NCBI GenBank assembly: GCA_002316225.1
Contig: DCDC01000215.1
Span: forward strand, 1-11,543
Length of the DNA: 11,543 nt
Reading direction: 5' to 3'
DNA from: Firmicutes bacterium UBA1065
Lineage (GTDB): Bacteria; Bacillota; Clostridia; Tissierellales; Sedimentibacteraceae
Positions 1 to 6,479 of the stretch are shown here, one piece after another (position 1 is the stretch's first letter; each line of letters starts with the position of its first letter). Both the position numbers and the translations under genes were made by a program. The notes under the pieces were generated by a model. The model was given only the letters and a program-made list of their open reading frames with translations. It made no database searches and had not been told where the DNA came from.

Positions 1-54
1 ATTGATTATAATATAATTTTCTTAAAAATGCATTAAAATTAAAAAAAATTACGC

Positions 55-83
55 TTGACATACAAGGACAATGATAATATACT
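55..83 (+). promoter_or_regulatory. Sigma-A promoter of ddh
   Basis: A perfect -35 hexamer TTGACA (55-60) is followed after exactly 17 bp by TATACT (78-83), five of six matches to the -10 consensus. Transcription should start near 90, leaving an untranslated leader of about 90 nt before the ddh start codon. No riboswitch or terminator fold was recognised in that leader. Confidence 0.8.
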
Positions 84-119
84 ATTCCAAATTTTACAAG
101 GGGTATATTCTTCAGACTT

Positions 120-145
120 TGTCATTTTGAGTCAAAGCGAAGGAT
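120..145 (+). repeat. Degenerate copy of the intergenic repeat in the ddh leader
   Basis: This stretch begins TGTCATTTTGAG and ends AGCGAAGGAT. It lines up with the 29-bp units at 9970-10069, which begin TGTCATCCTGAG and end AGCGAAGGATCCCA. There are a few substitutions and one single-base length difference. It lies in the transcribed leader of ddh, between promoter and ribosome binding site. It looks like a decayed member of the same dispersed family. Confidence 0.6.
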
Positions 146-180
146 TAAAAAAAAATAAAAATATATGTAAAGGAGGAAAT

Positions 181-1170
181 ATGAAAAAAATCAGAATCGG
201 TATTGCAGGATACGGCAATATTGCAAGGGGTGTGGAAGCTGCCGCCATGGAAAGTCCGGACATTGAACTGGTTGCAGTTTTTACCAGGAGGCACCCCAAG
301 GAAGTAAAAATTAAAAGCCCGGACGCCAAGGTATTAAACTTTTCGCAGGTTGAAGAATACAAGGATGCAATCGATGTGCTGGTTTTATGTACAGGGTCCG
401 CAAAAGACCTCCCGGTCCATGGAGTGCAATTTGCCAAATTGTTTAACACGGTTGACAGTTACGACAACCATGTCCAAATTCCCCAATACTTTAAAAATGT
501 TAATGAAAGCGCCCTGTCTTCGGGCAAGGTAAGCATAGTTTCAGTGGGGTGGGATCCTGGACTCTTTTCCATGATGAGGATGGTTTCGGAAGCAGTGCTG
601 CCACAGGGCAGTTCATACACCTTCTGGGGCAAGGGAGTCAGCCAGGGTCATTCTGATGCCATAAGAAAGGTTGATTCGGTTAAATACGGCATCCAGTATA
701 CCATACCCATTGAGAAAGCTGTTGAAGCCGTAAGAAGAGGAGAAAACCCAAGTTTGAGCGCCAGGGATAAGCATATGCGGGAATGCTATGTTGTTTGCGA
801 GGAAGGTGCGGATAAAAGCAGGATTGAATCTGAGATTAAGAATATGCCCGATTATTTTGCCCCCTACGATACAAGGGTAAACTTTATAAGTGAGGAAGAG
901 TTTAAGAAAAACCATTCAAAAATGCCTCATGGAGGACTTGTAATAAGAAATGGCACCACCGGAGAAGACGAGCAAAACAAACATATCATGGAATTCTCCC
1001 TTAAGCTTGACAGCAATCCGGAGTTTACTGGCAGCGTCCTTCTGGCCTTCGCAAGAGCTGCTTACAGGATGAACATGGAAGGGATGAAGGGAGCAAAAAC
1101 CATATTTGATGTGCCGCTTTTCTACTTATCCCCCAAAAATAGAGACGACCTTATTAAAGAATTATTATAA
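181..1170 (+). CDS. ddh: meso-Diaminopimelate dehydrogenase
   Basis: This enzyme catalyses the reversible NADPH-dependent amination of tetrahydrodipicolinate to meso-diaminopimelate, the one-step shortcut to the cell-wall and lysine precursor. It is cytoplasmic. The 329-residue product has the family's length of about 320-330 residues. The N-terminal Rossmann loop GYGNIARG is at residues 10-17, and TRR at 35-37 suits NADPH. DSYDNH (92-97), SVGWDPG (121-127), SQGHSDA (154-160), MPDYF (222-226) and MPHGG (248-252) match the Corynebacterium glutamicum enzyme as I recall it. The ATG at 181 was chosen because AGGAGG lies just upstream (about 171-176) and the Rossmann fold begins at once. An in-frame ATG at 55 would add 42 residues of low-complexity sequence and overlaps the promoter. 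Asd and DapB, also needed for the route, are not in the window. Confidence 0.95.
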   Translation: MKKIRIGIAGYGNIARGVEAAAMESPDIELVAVFTRRHPKEVKIKSPDAKVLNFSQVEEYKDAIDVLVLCTGSAKDLPVHGVQFAKLFNTVDSYDNHVQIPQYFKNVNESALSSGKVSIVSVGWDPGLFSMMRMVSEAVLPQGSSYTFWGKGVSQGHSDAIRKVDSVKYGIQYTIPIEKAVEAVRRGENPSLSARDKHMRECYVVCEEGADKSRIESEIKNMPDYFAPYDTRVNFISEEEFKKNHSKMPHGGLVIRNGTTGEDEQNKHIMEFSLKLDSNPEFTGSVLLAFARAAYRMNMEGMKGAKTIFDVPLFYLSPKNRDDLIKELL

Positions 1171-1197
1171 GAAAACAAAAATAAATATTATAAGGTA

Positions 1198-1226
1198 TTG
1201 ACATGTTTAGGAAAATTTTATAGAAT
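1198..1226 (+). promoter_or_regulatory. Sigma-A promoter of the aspartokinase operon
   Basis: TTGACA (1198-1203) and TAGAAT (1221-1226, five of six matches) are separated by exactly 17 bp. Transcription would start near 1233, directly before the hairpin at 1235-1256. No terminator separates this promoter from ddh upstream, so read-through from ddh is also possible. Confidence 0.75.
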
Positions 1227-1234
1227 TATAATAG

Positions 1235-1256
1235 CTACTCATCAAATGATGAGTAG
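1235..1256 (+). promoter_or_regulatory. Hairpin at the 5' end of the aspartokinase mRNA
   Basis: A perfect 9-bp inverted repeat, CTACTCATC (1235-1243) and GATGAGTAG (1248-1256), encloses the 4-nt loop AAAT. It falls within a few bases of the predicted transcription start. It could be a 5' stabilising stem or a dyad operator at the start site. No T-run follows, so it is not a terminator. Confidence 0.6.
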
Positions 1257-1451
1257 GTAAAACAGATTTATGGATTATGGGACAAGGCATGTGAATATAA
1301 TGTATTGTCACGGTTAAAAAATTACAAAAGCAACTTGTATTTGTTAGGAAAACGTTTAATCTATATTGTATGCGGTGATGCTGCAGATTATATCTTACTT
1401 ATATTATTATTCAAATCTACATACAAACTTAATTGTAAAAGGATGGTTAAT
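1257..1451 (+). other. Aspartokinase mRNA leader without a recognised element
   Basis: About 195 nt lie between the 5' hairpin and the aspartokinase start codon. I looked for the conserved blocks of the lysine riboswitch and a T-box and found neither, and there is no stem followed by a T-run. A weak stem pairs GACAA (1281-1285) with TTGTC (1305-1309). An in-frame ATG lies at 1305, but reading from it gives an unconserved 49-residue extension with no ribosome binding site. Confidence 0.4.
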
Positions 1452-2492
1452 ATGGACACAGTAGTTGTAAAATTCGGAGGAACATCTTTAGCAAGCCAAG
1501 AGCTAAGAAAAGAAGCCATATCTCATATATCGTCTTTAAAAGGGGAAGGGAAAAATGTGATAGCCGTTGTTTCGGCTATGGGGAGAAAAGGCGCACCTTA
1601 TGCGACGGATACCCTGATATCCTTGTTAAGCAAAAATTGTGACCCTGCCACCTTAGACTTACTGATGAGCTGTGGGGAGGTCATATCCGCATGCGTATTT
1701 GCCGACAGTCTTATCCGGGAAGGAATAGAAGCCGTTCCTTTAAGCTCCCTTCAGGCAGGCATTGTTACCGACGGGGTATTCGGCAGCGCAGATATATTTG
1801 ATATTGATACAAAACGAATGAAAATGGAGCTTTATGATAATAAGGTTGTGGTTGTAACCGGTTTTCAGGGAGTGACTGTCCGCAATGACATTACAACCCT
1901 GGGAAGGGGCGGAAGCGATACTTCTGCTGTTGTGATAGGCGGATTCATGAATGCGGAATCGGTACATATATTTACCGATGTTCCAGGTATTGCGGTTATA
2001 GACCCCAGGCTTGTTCCTAAAGCAAAATATTTGGAACAAATAGATGTTGATTACATGTATGAGTTGGCTCGCTGGGGGGCAGGTGTTATTCATCCCCGTG
2101 CCGTTGCGGCAGCCAGGAACTATGATTTTGACCTTTTTGTTCGTTCAACTTTTGATAAAGGACAAGGAACACGAATCATTAAGGATTATAAGATCAAAGG
2201 CCCCGTGGCAATGGCGGTTATGAAAGATTGCGCTATTTTTGATGCCGTAAAGACAGATAAACTAATAATTGAAGGGGAGAAGAAAAAAGCGGTGCGACCG
2301 TTGCCTGACAGCGGGTATTCCTTGTTAACGGTGGTTTTCGGAAAATATGGCAAGGAAGAAATAAGAGAAGCTATAGGTGCCCTGCCGGCAGGGACAGAAC
2401 TCTTCCTAAACGGTTTATGCGCACATATATTTGTTGAAGCAGGCAAGGTTGAATCATTAGCCAATGATTTGTACGAGAGATTGTTCGGATAA
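1452..2492 (+). CDS. Short DapG-like aspartate kinase
   Basis: Aspartokinase phosphorylates aspartate with ATP, the first step towards diaminopimelate, lysine, threonine and methionine. The kinase domain is intact: VKFGGTS (6-12), VVSAMGRKGAPYATD (39-53), SCGEVIS (73-79), GFQGVT (137-142), GRGGSDTSA (151-159), FTDVPGI (174-180), DPRLVPKAK (184-192) and HPRAV (214-218). It is closest in pattern to Bacillus subtilis DapG. The product has only 346 residues against about 400-450 usual for the family. After RST (231-233) only about 113 residues remain, and the usual ACT signatures are not obvious, so feedback control by lysine or diaminopimelate may be absent or altered. The start at 1452 has an AAAAGGA site at suitable spacing; 1443 is an in-frame alternative. 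A 48-bp gap without a terminator leads to the FAD gene, so the two are probably cotranscribed. Confidence 0.88.
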   Translation: MDTVVVKFGGTSLASQELRKEAISHISSLKGEGKNVIAVVSAMGRKGAPYATDTLISLLSKNCDPATLDLLMSCGEVISACVFADSLIREGIEAVPLSSLQAGIVTDGVFGSADIFDIDTKRMKMELYDNKVVVVTGFQGVTVRNDITTLGRGGSDTSAVVIGGFMNAESVHIFTDVPGIAVIDPRLVPKAKYLEQIDVDYMYELARWGAGVIHPRAVAAARNYDFDLFVRSTFDKGQGTRIIKDYKIKGPVAMAVMKDCAIFDAVKTDKLIIEGEKKKAVRPLPDSGYSLLTVVFGKYGKEEIREAIGALPAGTELFLNGLCAHIFVEAGKVESLANDLYERLFG

Positions 2493-2540
2493 CAATCTTA
2501 ATCTTCAAATATTATTCATAGTAAATATGGAGGAAGTGTA

Positions 2541-3713
2541 ATGAATTTAAAAAAGGACGTTTGTGTAATAGGCGGAGGTGTCATGGGCCTTGCTACCGCT
2601 TATTACCTGCTTAAATCCGGCAAGACGGTTGCTCTGTTGGAAAAAGGCGAAGTTGGAAACGGTGCATCAAGTTCCTGTGACGATATGATATTGTTGCAGT
2701 CAAAAAAGCCGGGTATTGTACTGACCTTGGCCATGGAGAGCTTGGAAATGTTTAAGGGACTGTCTGATGAGTTAGGGGCGGATATCGGTTTTTTAACATT
2801 GGGAGGCATGATCATCATCGAGGACGAGAAGCAGCTTAAGATTATGGAAGACTTTGTAAAGAAGCAGGTTTCTTACGGACTGGATGTAGAAATAGTAGGC
2901 AGGGACGTCCTTTTCAAAAAACAGCCTCATGTTGCCAGGTATATGATAGCTTCCACCTACAGTCCGACTGATTCTCAGGTTAATCCCATGTTGCTGATGA
3001 GAGCTTTCTTGCGCAGAGGGATTGATATGGGGATGGATTTATTCAGATACACGCCGGTTGAAGAAATCAGCAAATCAGGCGACCACTGGAAGGTAATGGG
3101 AGGAAATGACGTAAGCGTGGAATGTGACAGCATCGTAATAGCTGCAGGAGCCTGGTCAGGGCAAATAGGCCAATTGTTGGGCATCGATATACCCATAAGA
3201 CCGATAAAAGGTCAAATTGCAATTACCGAGCAGATTGCTCCCATAGGGGAAACAAACTGTTGGACGGCTGCTTATATCGCATCAAAACACGATCCTTCCA
3301 TATTGCCTTACAAGAGTGAGTTTGACAGGGAGATAGGTTTGGGATTTTCCTTCTCCAGGGCCAGCGAAGGCAATTACCTTATCGGAAGCACCAGGGAGAA
3401 TGCAGGCTTTGACAAAACCACTAATTTTAAGGCAATTTCAAGAATACTGGAACAAACGAGACAGTATTTTCCAATAATGAACAAAGTTAATATAATTCGC
3501 ACCATAGCAGGTTTCAGGCCGGGTACAAAAGACGGCAGCCCTATTATAGGTGATATTGACGGCTACCCGGGCTTGTTTATAGCAGCAGGTCACGAAGGTG
3601 ACGGAATTGCCCTGTCACCCGTTACAGGAAAAATAGTCGCAGAAATGGTATGCGGTACAGGAGAACACAAAAGAGTTGAAGAGCTTAACCTAAGAAGGTT
3701 TTCCAATAATTAA
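2541..3713 (+). CDS. DadA/HcnC-like FAD-dependent amine dehydrogenase, catalytic subunit
   Basis: This is a flavoprotein of the glycine/D-amino-acid oxidase (DAO) superfamily, expected to oxidise a C-N bond of an amino or imino acid. The Rossmann loop GGGVMG (11-16) is followed by the ribose-binding Glu34 and by GASSSCDDM (41-49), in the stretch that normally follows the dinucleotide fold in this superfamily. The segment IVIAAGAWSG lies in the middle, RPIKGQ begins the substrate-domain strand, and near the C terminus GFRPGTKDGSPIIG and AAGHEGDGIALSP complete the FAD site. At 390 residues it has the usual length. GGAGGAAG at 2529-2536 supports the ATG at 2541. With the HcnA-, HcnB-, BFD- and ferredoxin-like genes downstream it resembles the substrate-oxidising subunit of octopine oxidase, HCN synthase, D-hydroxyproline dehydrogenase and archaeal proline dehydrogenase complexes. 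The substrate is unknown. Confidence 0.85.
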   Translation: MNLKKDVCVIGGGVMGLATAYYLLKSGKTVALLEKGEVGNGASSSCDDMILLQSKKPGIVLTLAMESLEMFKGLSDELGADIGFLTLGGMIIIEDEKQLKIMEDFVKKQVSYGLDVEIVGRDVLFKKQPHVARYMIASTYSPTDSQVNPMLLMRAFLRRGIDMGMDLFRYTPVEEISKSGDHWKVMGGNDVSVECDSIVIAAGAWSGQIGQLLGIDIPIRPIKGQIAITEQIAPIGETNCWTAAYIASKHDPSILPYKSEFDREIGLGFSFSRASEGNYLIGSTRENAGFDKTTNFKAISRILEQTRQYFPIMNKVNIIRTIAGFRPGTKDGSPIIGDIDGYPGLFIAAGHEGDGIALSPVTGKIVAEMVCGTGEHKRVEELNLRRFSNN

Positions 3714-3753
3714 AACAATCATAAAGGAACTGCAAGAAAAATAATATTGAATT

Positions 3754-3774
3754 AGAGCGATTCAAAGTCGCTTT
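3754..3774 (+). promoter_or_regulatory. Small hairpin before the symporter gene
   Basis: AGCGA (3756-3760) and TCGCT (3768-3772) enclose a 7-nt loop, and two further weaker pairs extend the stem outward. The following sequence is TTTATATAAAAA rather than a clean T-run. It may be a weak attenuator, an mRNA processing or stabilising stem, or a dyad operator in the 94-bp gap between the FAD and symporter genes. Confidence 0.35.
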
Positions 3775-3807
3775 ATATAAAAAAATAAGAAGAAGGAGTA
3801 AAGGAGT

Positions 3808-5298
3808 ATGAGTTCATTAGGAATTGTTATTTGGATTGCATCTCTTACGTTGTGTGCTGTGTACTTGTATATTGCTTTCAAGCAAAAAAAGGTGGCTGAA
3901 GAAAGTTTTGCGAATTATGCAATCGGTGGTGGTAAAATACCATTTTACCTGCTGTTCTTTACACACTTTGCAAACATCATGGGTGTTGGAAACTTTATGG
4001 GTCATGCGGGAAGCGCATATGTCAGCGGTTTGCCATGGTTGGCTTTCATAGTAGGAGAACAGGGATCAAAGATAATATTCGCAATATTCTTTGCAGGTTT
4101 AGCTGGAAGAATGACTTATAATACCTTCCCTGAGATGATAGACGACCTTATCTCCCGTGATAAGATAACAAGGGCACTTTGCGGCGTACTGGCTTCATCA
4201 ATAATGATTGCATGGATCGGAGGCCAGGGAAAAGCATTTGGCCAGTTGTTCGCTACATTTACCGGTGTCAGCCCCGAACCCATCATAATAGCATTCTCGG
4301 CTATGTTTGTGGTATATACGACCATGGGAGGTATGATGTCCTTAATCTGGATGGACTTGATACAAGGCCTCATATGTGTTGTATTCGGCGGTATATTCTA
4401 TCTGATTGCCTTCTCAAAAATAGATTTCAGCATGGCAGTATTAGGCCAGCAGTTAGCAGCAGTAGGCAAGGCTGAATTATTCACCTTTGCCGGAACAGAT
4501 ACAATAAGCCTGATTACTAAGTTTGTTACGGGATGTATAGGAATTCTTGTTGCCCAGTTGTATTGGCAGCCCTGCTATGCAGCAAAGAGTCCTTCAGTTG
4601 CAAAACGCTCCATGTTCTTCGGTGGTTCCGTAGCCATAATTTACACTGTTTTAACGGCTATGGTAGGATTGGTTATCCTTTCAATAAATCAAGGTTTGGA
4701 CGCAAACTCCGCAATGCCTTGGTTCATGCTCAATGAAGTTGCTCCTATTGTAACAATAATGATATTCATATTGGTATTTGCCGCAGGTATGTCTTCGGCA
4801 GACTCAAACCTTAATGCTGCTGCAATACTCATAACAAATGACCTGGTAAGACCCTTCAGAAAAAATGAGATGAGCGATGCTCAATTGATTAAGCTGACAA
4901 GAATCCTGACCGTTGTCTTAGGTGCTGTTGCAGCTTTCGGAGGTATATATGCAAGCACCATAATGAGCTTGTTCTCCAAGGCATATTCAATGGCTGGTGC
5001 CGGATTAGTGCCCTTGCTGATTATCGGACTCTTATGGAAAGAAAATCCTGGAGAAGAACACAATATGGGCAAGAAAAACTCCAAGATTACTCCTTGGGGA
5101 GCTCGTGTAGGCATAGTGGTTGGTTCTGTTCTTTCCCAGATTACTGCCCTGGGACCAAATGCGGTTCTGATTGCTTTGGCAGCTTCTGCGGTTTGCATTG
5201 TAGTAGTATCGCTCTTAACTCAAAATGTCAAGAATAATCCTAAATTCGTAAGTGAGGGCAATGTAAATCCGTTAATTAAAGAGTATTCCGCTAATTAA
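3808..5298 (+). CDS. Sodium:solute symporter (SSS family)
   Basis: This integral membrane protein is predicted to import a small solute with Na+. The 496-residue product is almost entirely hydrophobic segments, consistent with the 13-helix LeuT-type fold of the SSS family (PutP, PanF, vSGLT). The segment FAAGMSSADSNLNAAA (324-339) is the family's hallmark in transmembrane helix 8; Ser329 and Ser330 are in the place of the Na2-site hydroxyls. An early segment, residues 38-64, has the expected GGGKIPFYLLFFTHFAN motif of helix 1. The C-terminal tail is short and soluble. The start is supported by AGAAGGAG at 3791-3798. Its position between the catalytic flavoprotein and the regulator suggests it imports the substrate of the dehydrogenase, probably an amino or imino acid or derivative; this is inference from context. 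Confidence 0.88.
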   Translation: MSSLGIVIWIASLTLCAVYLYIAFKQKKVAEESFANYAIGGGKIPFYLLFFTHFANIMGVGNFMGHAGSAYVSGLPWLAFIVGEQGSKIIFAIFFAGLAGRMTYNTFPEMIDDLISRDKITRALCGVLASSIMIAWIGGQGKAFGQLFATFTGVSPEPIIIAFSAMFVVYTTMGGMMSLIWMDLIQGLICVVFGGIFYLIAFSKIDFSMAVLGQQLAAVGKAELFTFAGTDTISLITKFVTGCIGILVAQLYWQPCYAAKSPSVAKRSMFFGGSVAIIYTVLTAMVGLVILSINQGLDANSAMPWFMLNEVAPIVTIMIFILVFAAGMSSADSNLNAAAILITNDLVRPFRKNEMSDAQLIKLTRILTVVLGAVAAFGGIYASTIMSLFSKAYSMAGAGLVPLLIIGLLWKENPGEEHNMGKKNSKITPWGARVGIVVGSVLSQITALGPNAVLIALAASAVCIVVVSLLTQNVKNNPKFVSEGNVNPLIKEYSAN

Positions 5299-5323
5299 GG
5301 AGTATTAGGCATATATCTTTAAA

Positions 5324-5382
5324 CTTAGCAATATTGTACCTATCTTGCAATCAGATACAAGAATATGTACAATATTGCTAAG
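5324..5382. promoter_or_regulatory. Perfect 16-bp inverted repeat, probable double operator
   Basis: The arms CTTAGCAATATTGTAC (5324-5339) and GTACAATATTGCTAAG (5367-5382) are exact reverse complements. Inside them CTTG (5344-5347) and CAAG (5358-5361) can also pair. Each arm contains the self-complementary core CAATATTG (5329-5336 and 5370-5377), with centres 41 bp apart, close to four helical turns. The right arm covers the -10 box of the regulator's promoter and the left arm lies just upstream of the -35 box. This fits two operator sites bound by a dimeric repressor, most likely the adjacent FCD protein. No T-run follows, so a terminator is unlikely, but in read-through mRNA it would form a long stem. 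Confidence 0.65.
5345..5373 (+). promoter_or_regulatory. Promoter of the regulator operon
   Basis: TTGCAA (5345-5350) and TACAAT (5368-5373, five of six matches to the -10 consensus) are separated by 17 bp. The -10 box lies inside the right arm of the inverted repeat and transcription would start near 5380. This would drive the regulator and probably the whole downstream set to the terminator at 9285-9321. Confidence 0.55.
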
Positions 5383-5403
5383 GTCAGATGAATGGAGGAT
5401 ACT

Positions 5404-6126
5404 ATGCGTAAAATACTTCAGGATAAAGAAATTGCCGTATTGGAATCTCTTAAGGCAGCACAGGGCCCCATGGGCTCATGGAATTTGGTAGAAAAGTTAG
5501 AGGAAAAGGGCTACTATATAAGCTCCGCCACCATAGGAAGAATCTTAAACAGCCTTGAAAAGAGAGGCTATGCAAAAAAAGACGGCAATAACGGAAGAAT
5601 CATCACTCAAGAGGGTCTGTATGCCTTAAGCAACAATAAAATAAAGAATCATATAAACGAGCAGACTCAAACATTGGAACAAATAATTTCAACAACGGTG
5701 TTGGATGATTTCATTATTGTTTTGCAGGCTCGTAAAGCCATAGAAAGAGAAACCGCCCGCCTTGCGGCAGAAAATATTACACACGAAGAACTGTCCCACA
5801 TTCGCAAAATATTGGATGAGCAAAGAGAAAGGCACGCCAAGGGAGAATCGATTGCCGATTGCGACATAGCCTTTCATAAGGCTATAGCCAAGGCTTCAAG
5901 GAACAAGGTTCTTGAAACTTTGTACATGATGCTTTTCAGCTATGGGCAGCAGACAAGTATATTTGAATATATACGCAGGCAGGTAAGAGCTGTCTATATG
6001 AAATCCCATACAGAGATTTATGAAGCCTTAAAAAAACATGATGCGGAGCTTGCTGAGAAATGTATGATCGGACATATAGACAGTCTTATAGAAGATGTAA
6101 CTAAGTATTGGGATTTATTCTATTAA
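5404..6126 (+). CDS. FCD-domain transcriptional regulator with an NrpR/RNase R-type winged helix
   Basis: This is a probable ligand-responsive transcription factor. Residues about 5-75 read as a winged helix of the kind seen in NrpR and the RNase R N terminus (HTH_12-like): VLESLKAAQGPMG, then SSATIGRILNSLEKRGY, then GRIITQEGL. Residues about 100-235 are an all-helical FCD domain as in FadR/GntR regulators. Asp154, His158, His202 and His224 have the spacing of the metal-binding residues of FCD proteins, so it may bind a metal and a small carboxylate. The ATG at 5404 has GGAGG (5394-5398) at 5-nt spacing; an ATG at 5392 would add MEDT with a weaker site. It lies next to the inverted-repeat promoter, suggesting autoregulation and control of the flanking genes. 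Confidence 0.82.
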   Translation: MRKILQDKEIAVLESLKAAQGPMGSWNLVEKLEEKGYYISSATIGRILNSLEKRGYAKKDGNNGRIITQEGLYALSNNKIKNHINEQTQTLEQIISTTVLDDFIIVLQARKAIERETARLAAENITHEELSHIRKILDEQRERHAKGESIADCDIAFHKAIAKASRNKVLETLYMMLFSYGQQTSIFEYIRRQVRAVYMKSHTEIYEALKKHDAELAEKCMIGHIDSLIEDVTKYWDLFY

Positions 6127-6134
6127 GAATAGGT

Positions 6135-6157
6135 CAGATTAGGTTGAAATCTGTTTT
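6135..6157 (+). promoter_or_regulatory. Weak hairpin followed by TTTT, possible attenuator
   Basis: CAGATT (6135-6140) and AATCTG (6148-6153) form a 6-bp stem with a 7-nt loop, followed directly by TTTT (6154-6157). It lies in the 56-bp gap between the regulator and the BFD-like gene. The stem is AT-rich, so at most it would reduce read-through and lower expression of the redox genes relative to the regulator. Confidence 0.3.
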
Positions 6158-6182
6158 ACGATACAGGAATTGAGGTAATAAA

Positions 6183-6479
6183 ATGCATGATGAATTAATA
6201 TGCCGTTGTGAGGAAGTTTCCCGCGAGGAAATAGAGAAGGCTATTGAAGATGGCGCGGTAACGACAAATGAAGTAAAGCGTTTTACAAGAGCAGGAATGG
6301 GCTTATGCCAGGGACGCACGTGCAGAAGGCTGGTGGAGCGTATATTGTCCGAAAAAACCGGTATTCCTCTCAGTGAAATACAACCGTCGACATACCGCCA
6401 GCCGGTGCGTCCGGTAAGGTCAGATTTGATACGAGAGCATAAGGAGAATAAATCAGAAGGAGAAGTAAATGATGAATGA
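6183..6479 (+). CDS. BFD-like [2Fe-2S]-binding protein
   Basis: This small redox protein of 98 residues has four cysteines in the bacterioferritin-associated-ferredoxin (BFD) pattern: Cys7-x-Cys9 near the N terminus and Cys42-x4-Cys47, with the surrounding motifs ICRCEEVS and GMGLCQGRTC. In octopine-oxidase and HcnB-type flavoproteins this domain is often fused to the C terminus of the NAD(P)/FAD subunit. Here the HcnB-like protein ends without it, so this gene probably supplies the missing electron-transfer domain as a separate subunit. About 45 residues follow the last cysteine and are rich in charged residues and Arg-Pro. TTGAGG about 8 nt upstream supports the ATG at 6183. The last codons overlap the dapA start by 11 nt, implying translational coupling. 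Confidence 0.87.
   Translation: MHDELICRCEEVSREEIEKAIEDGAVTTNEVKRFTRAGMGLCQGRTCRRLVERILSEKTGIPLSEIQPSTYRQPVRPVRSDLIREHKENKSEGEVNDE

Noticed and set aside
55..180. 42-residue N-terminal extension of ddh from the ATG at 55
   Set aside because: This ATG-like start overlaps the -35 box of the promoter, the extension is not family-like, and a strong AGGAGG site precedes the ATG at 181.
215..224. GCAATATTGC palindrome early in ddh, similar to the operator core at 5329-5336
   Set aside because: It is encoded by the conserved Gly-Asn-Ile-Ala of the Rossmann loop, so protein coding explains it; the flanks do not match the 16-bp arms.
1257..1451. Lysine riboswitch or T-box in front of the aspartokinase
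   Set aside because: None of the conserved blocks of either element could be found and there is no terminator stem with a T-run.
1305..1451. 49-residue N-terminal extension of the aspartokinase
   Set aside because: There is no ribosome binding site at 1305 and the extension has no family similarity; the kinase motif begins right after the ATG at 1452.
5381..6425. AGGTCAGAT occurring at 5381-5389, 6131-6139 and 6417-6425, the last two each 52 nt before a start codon
   Set aside because: A few 9-mers are expected three times by chance in a window of this size, the third copy is inside a coding region, and the motif has no symmetry.
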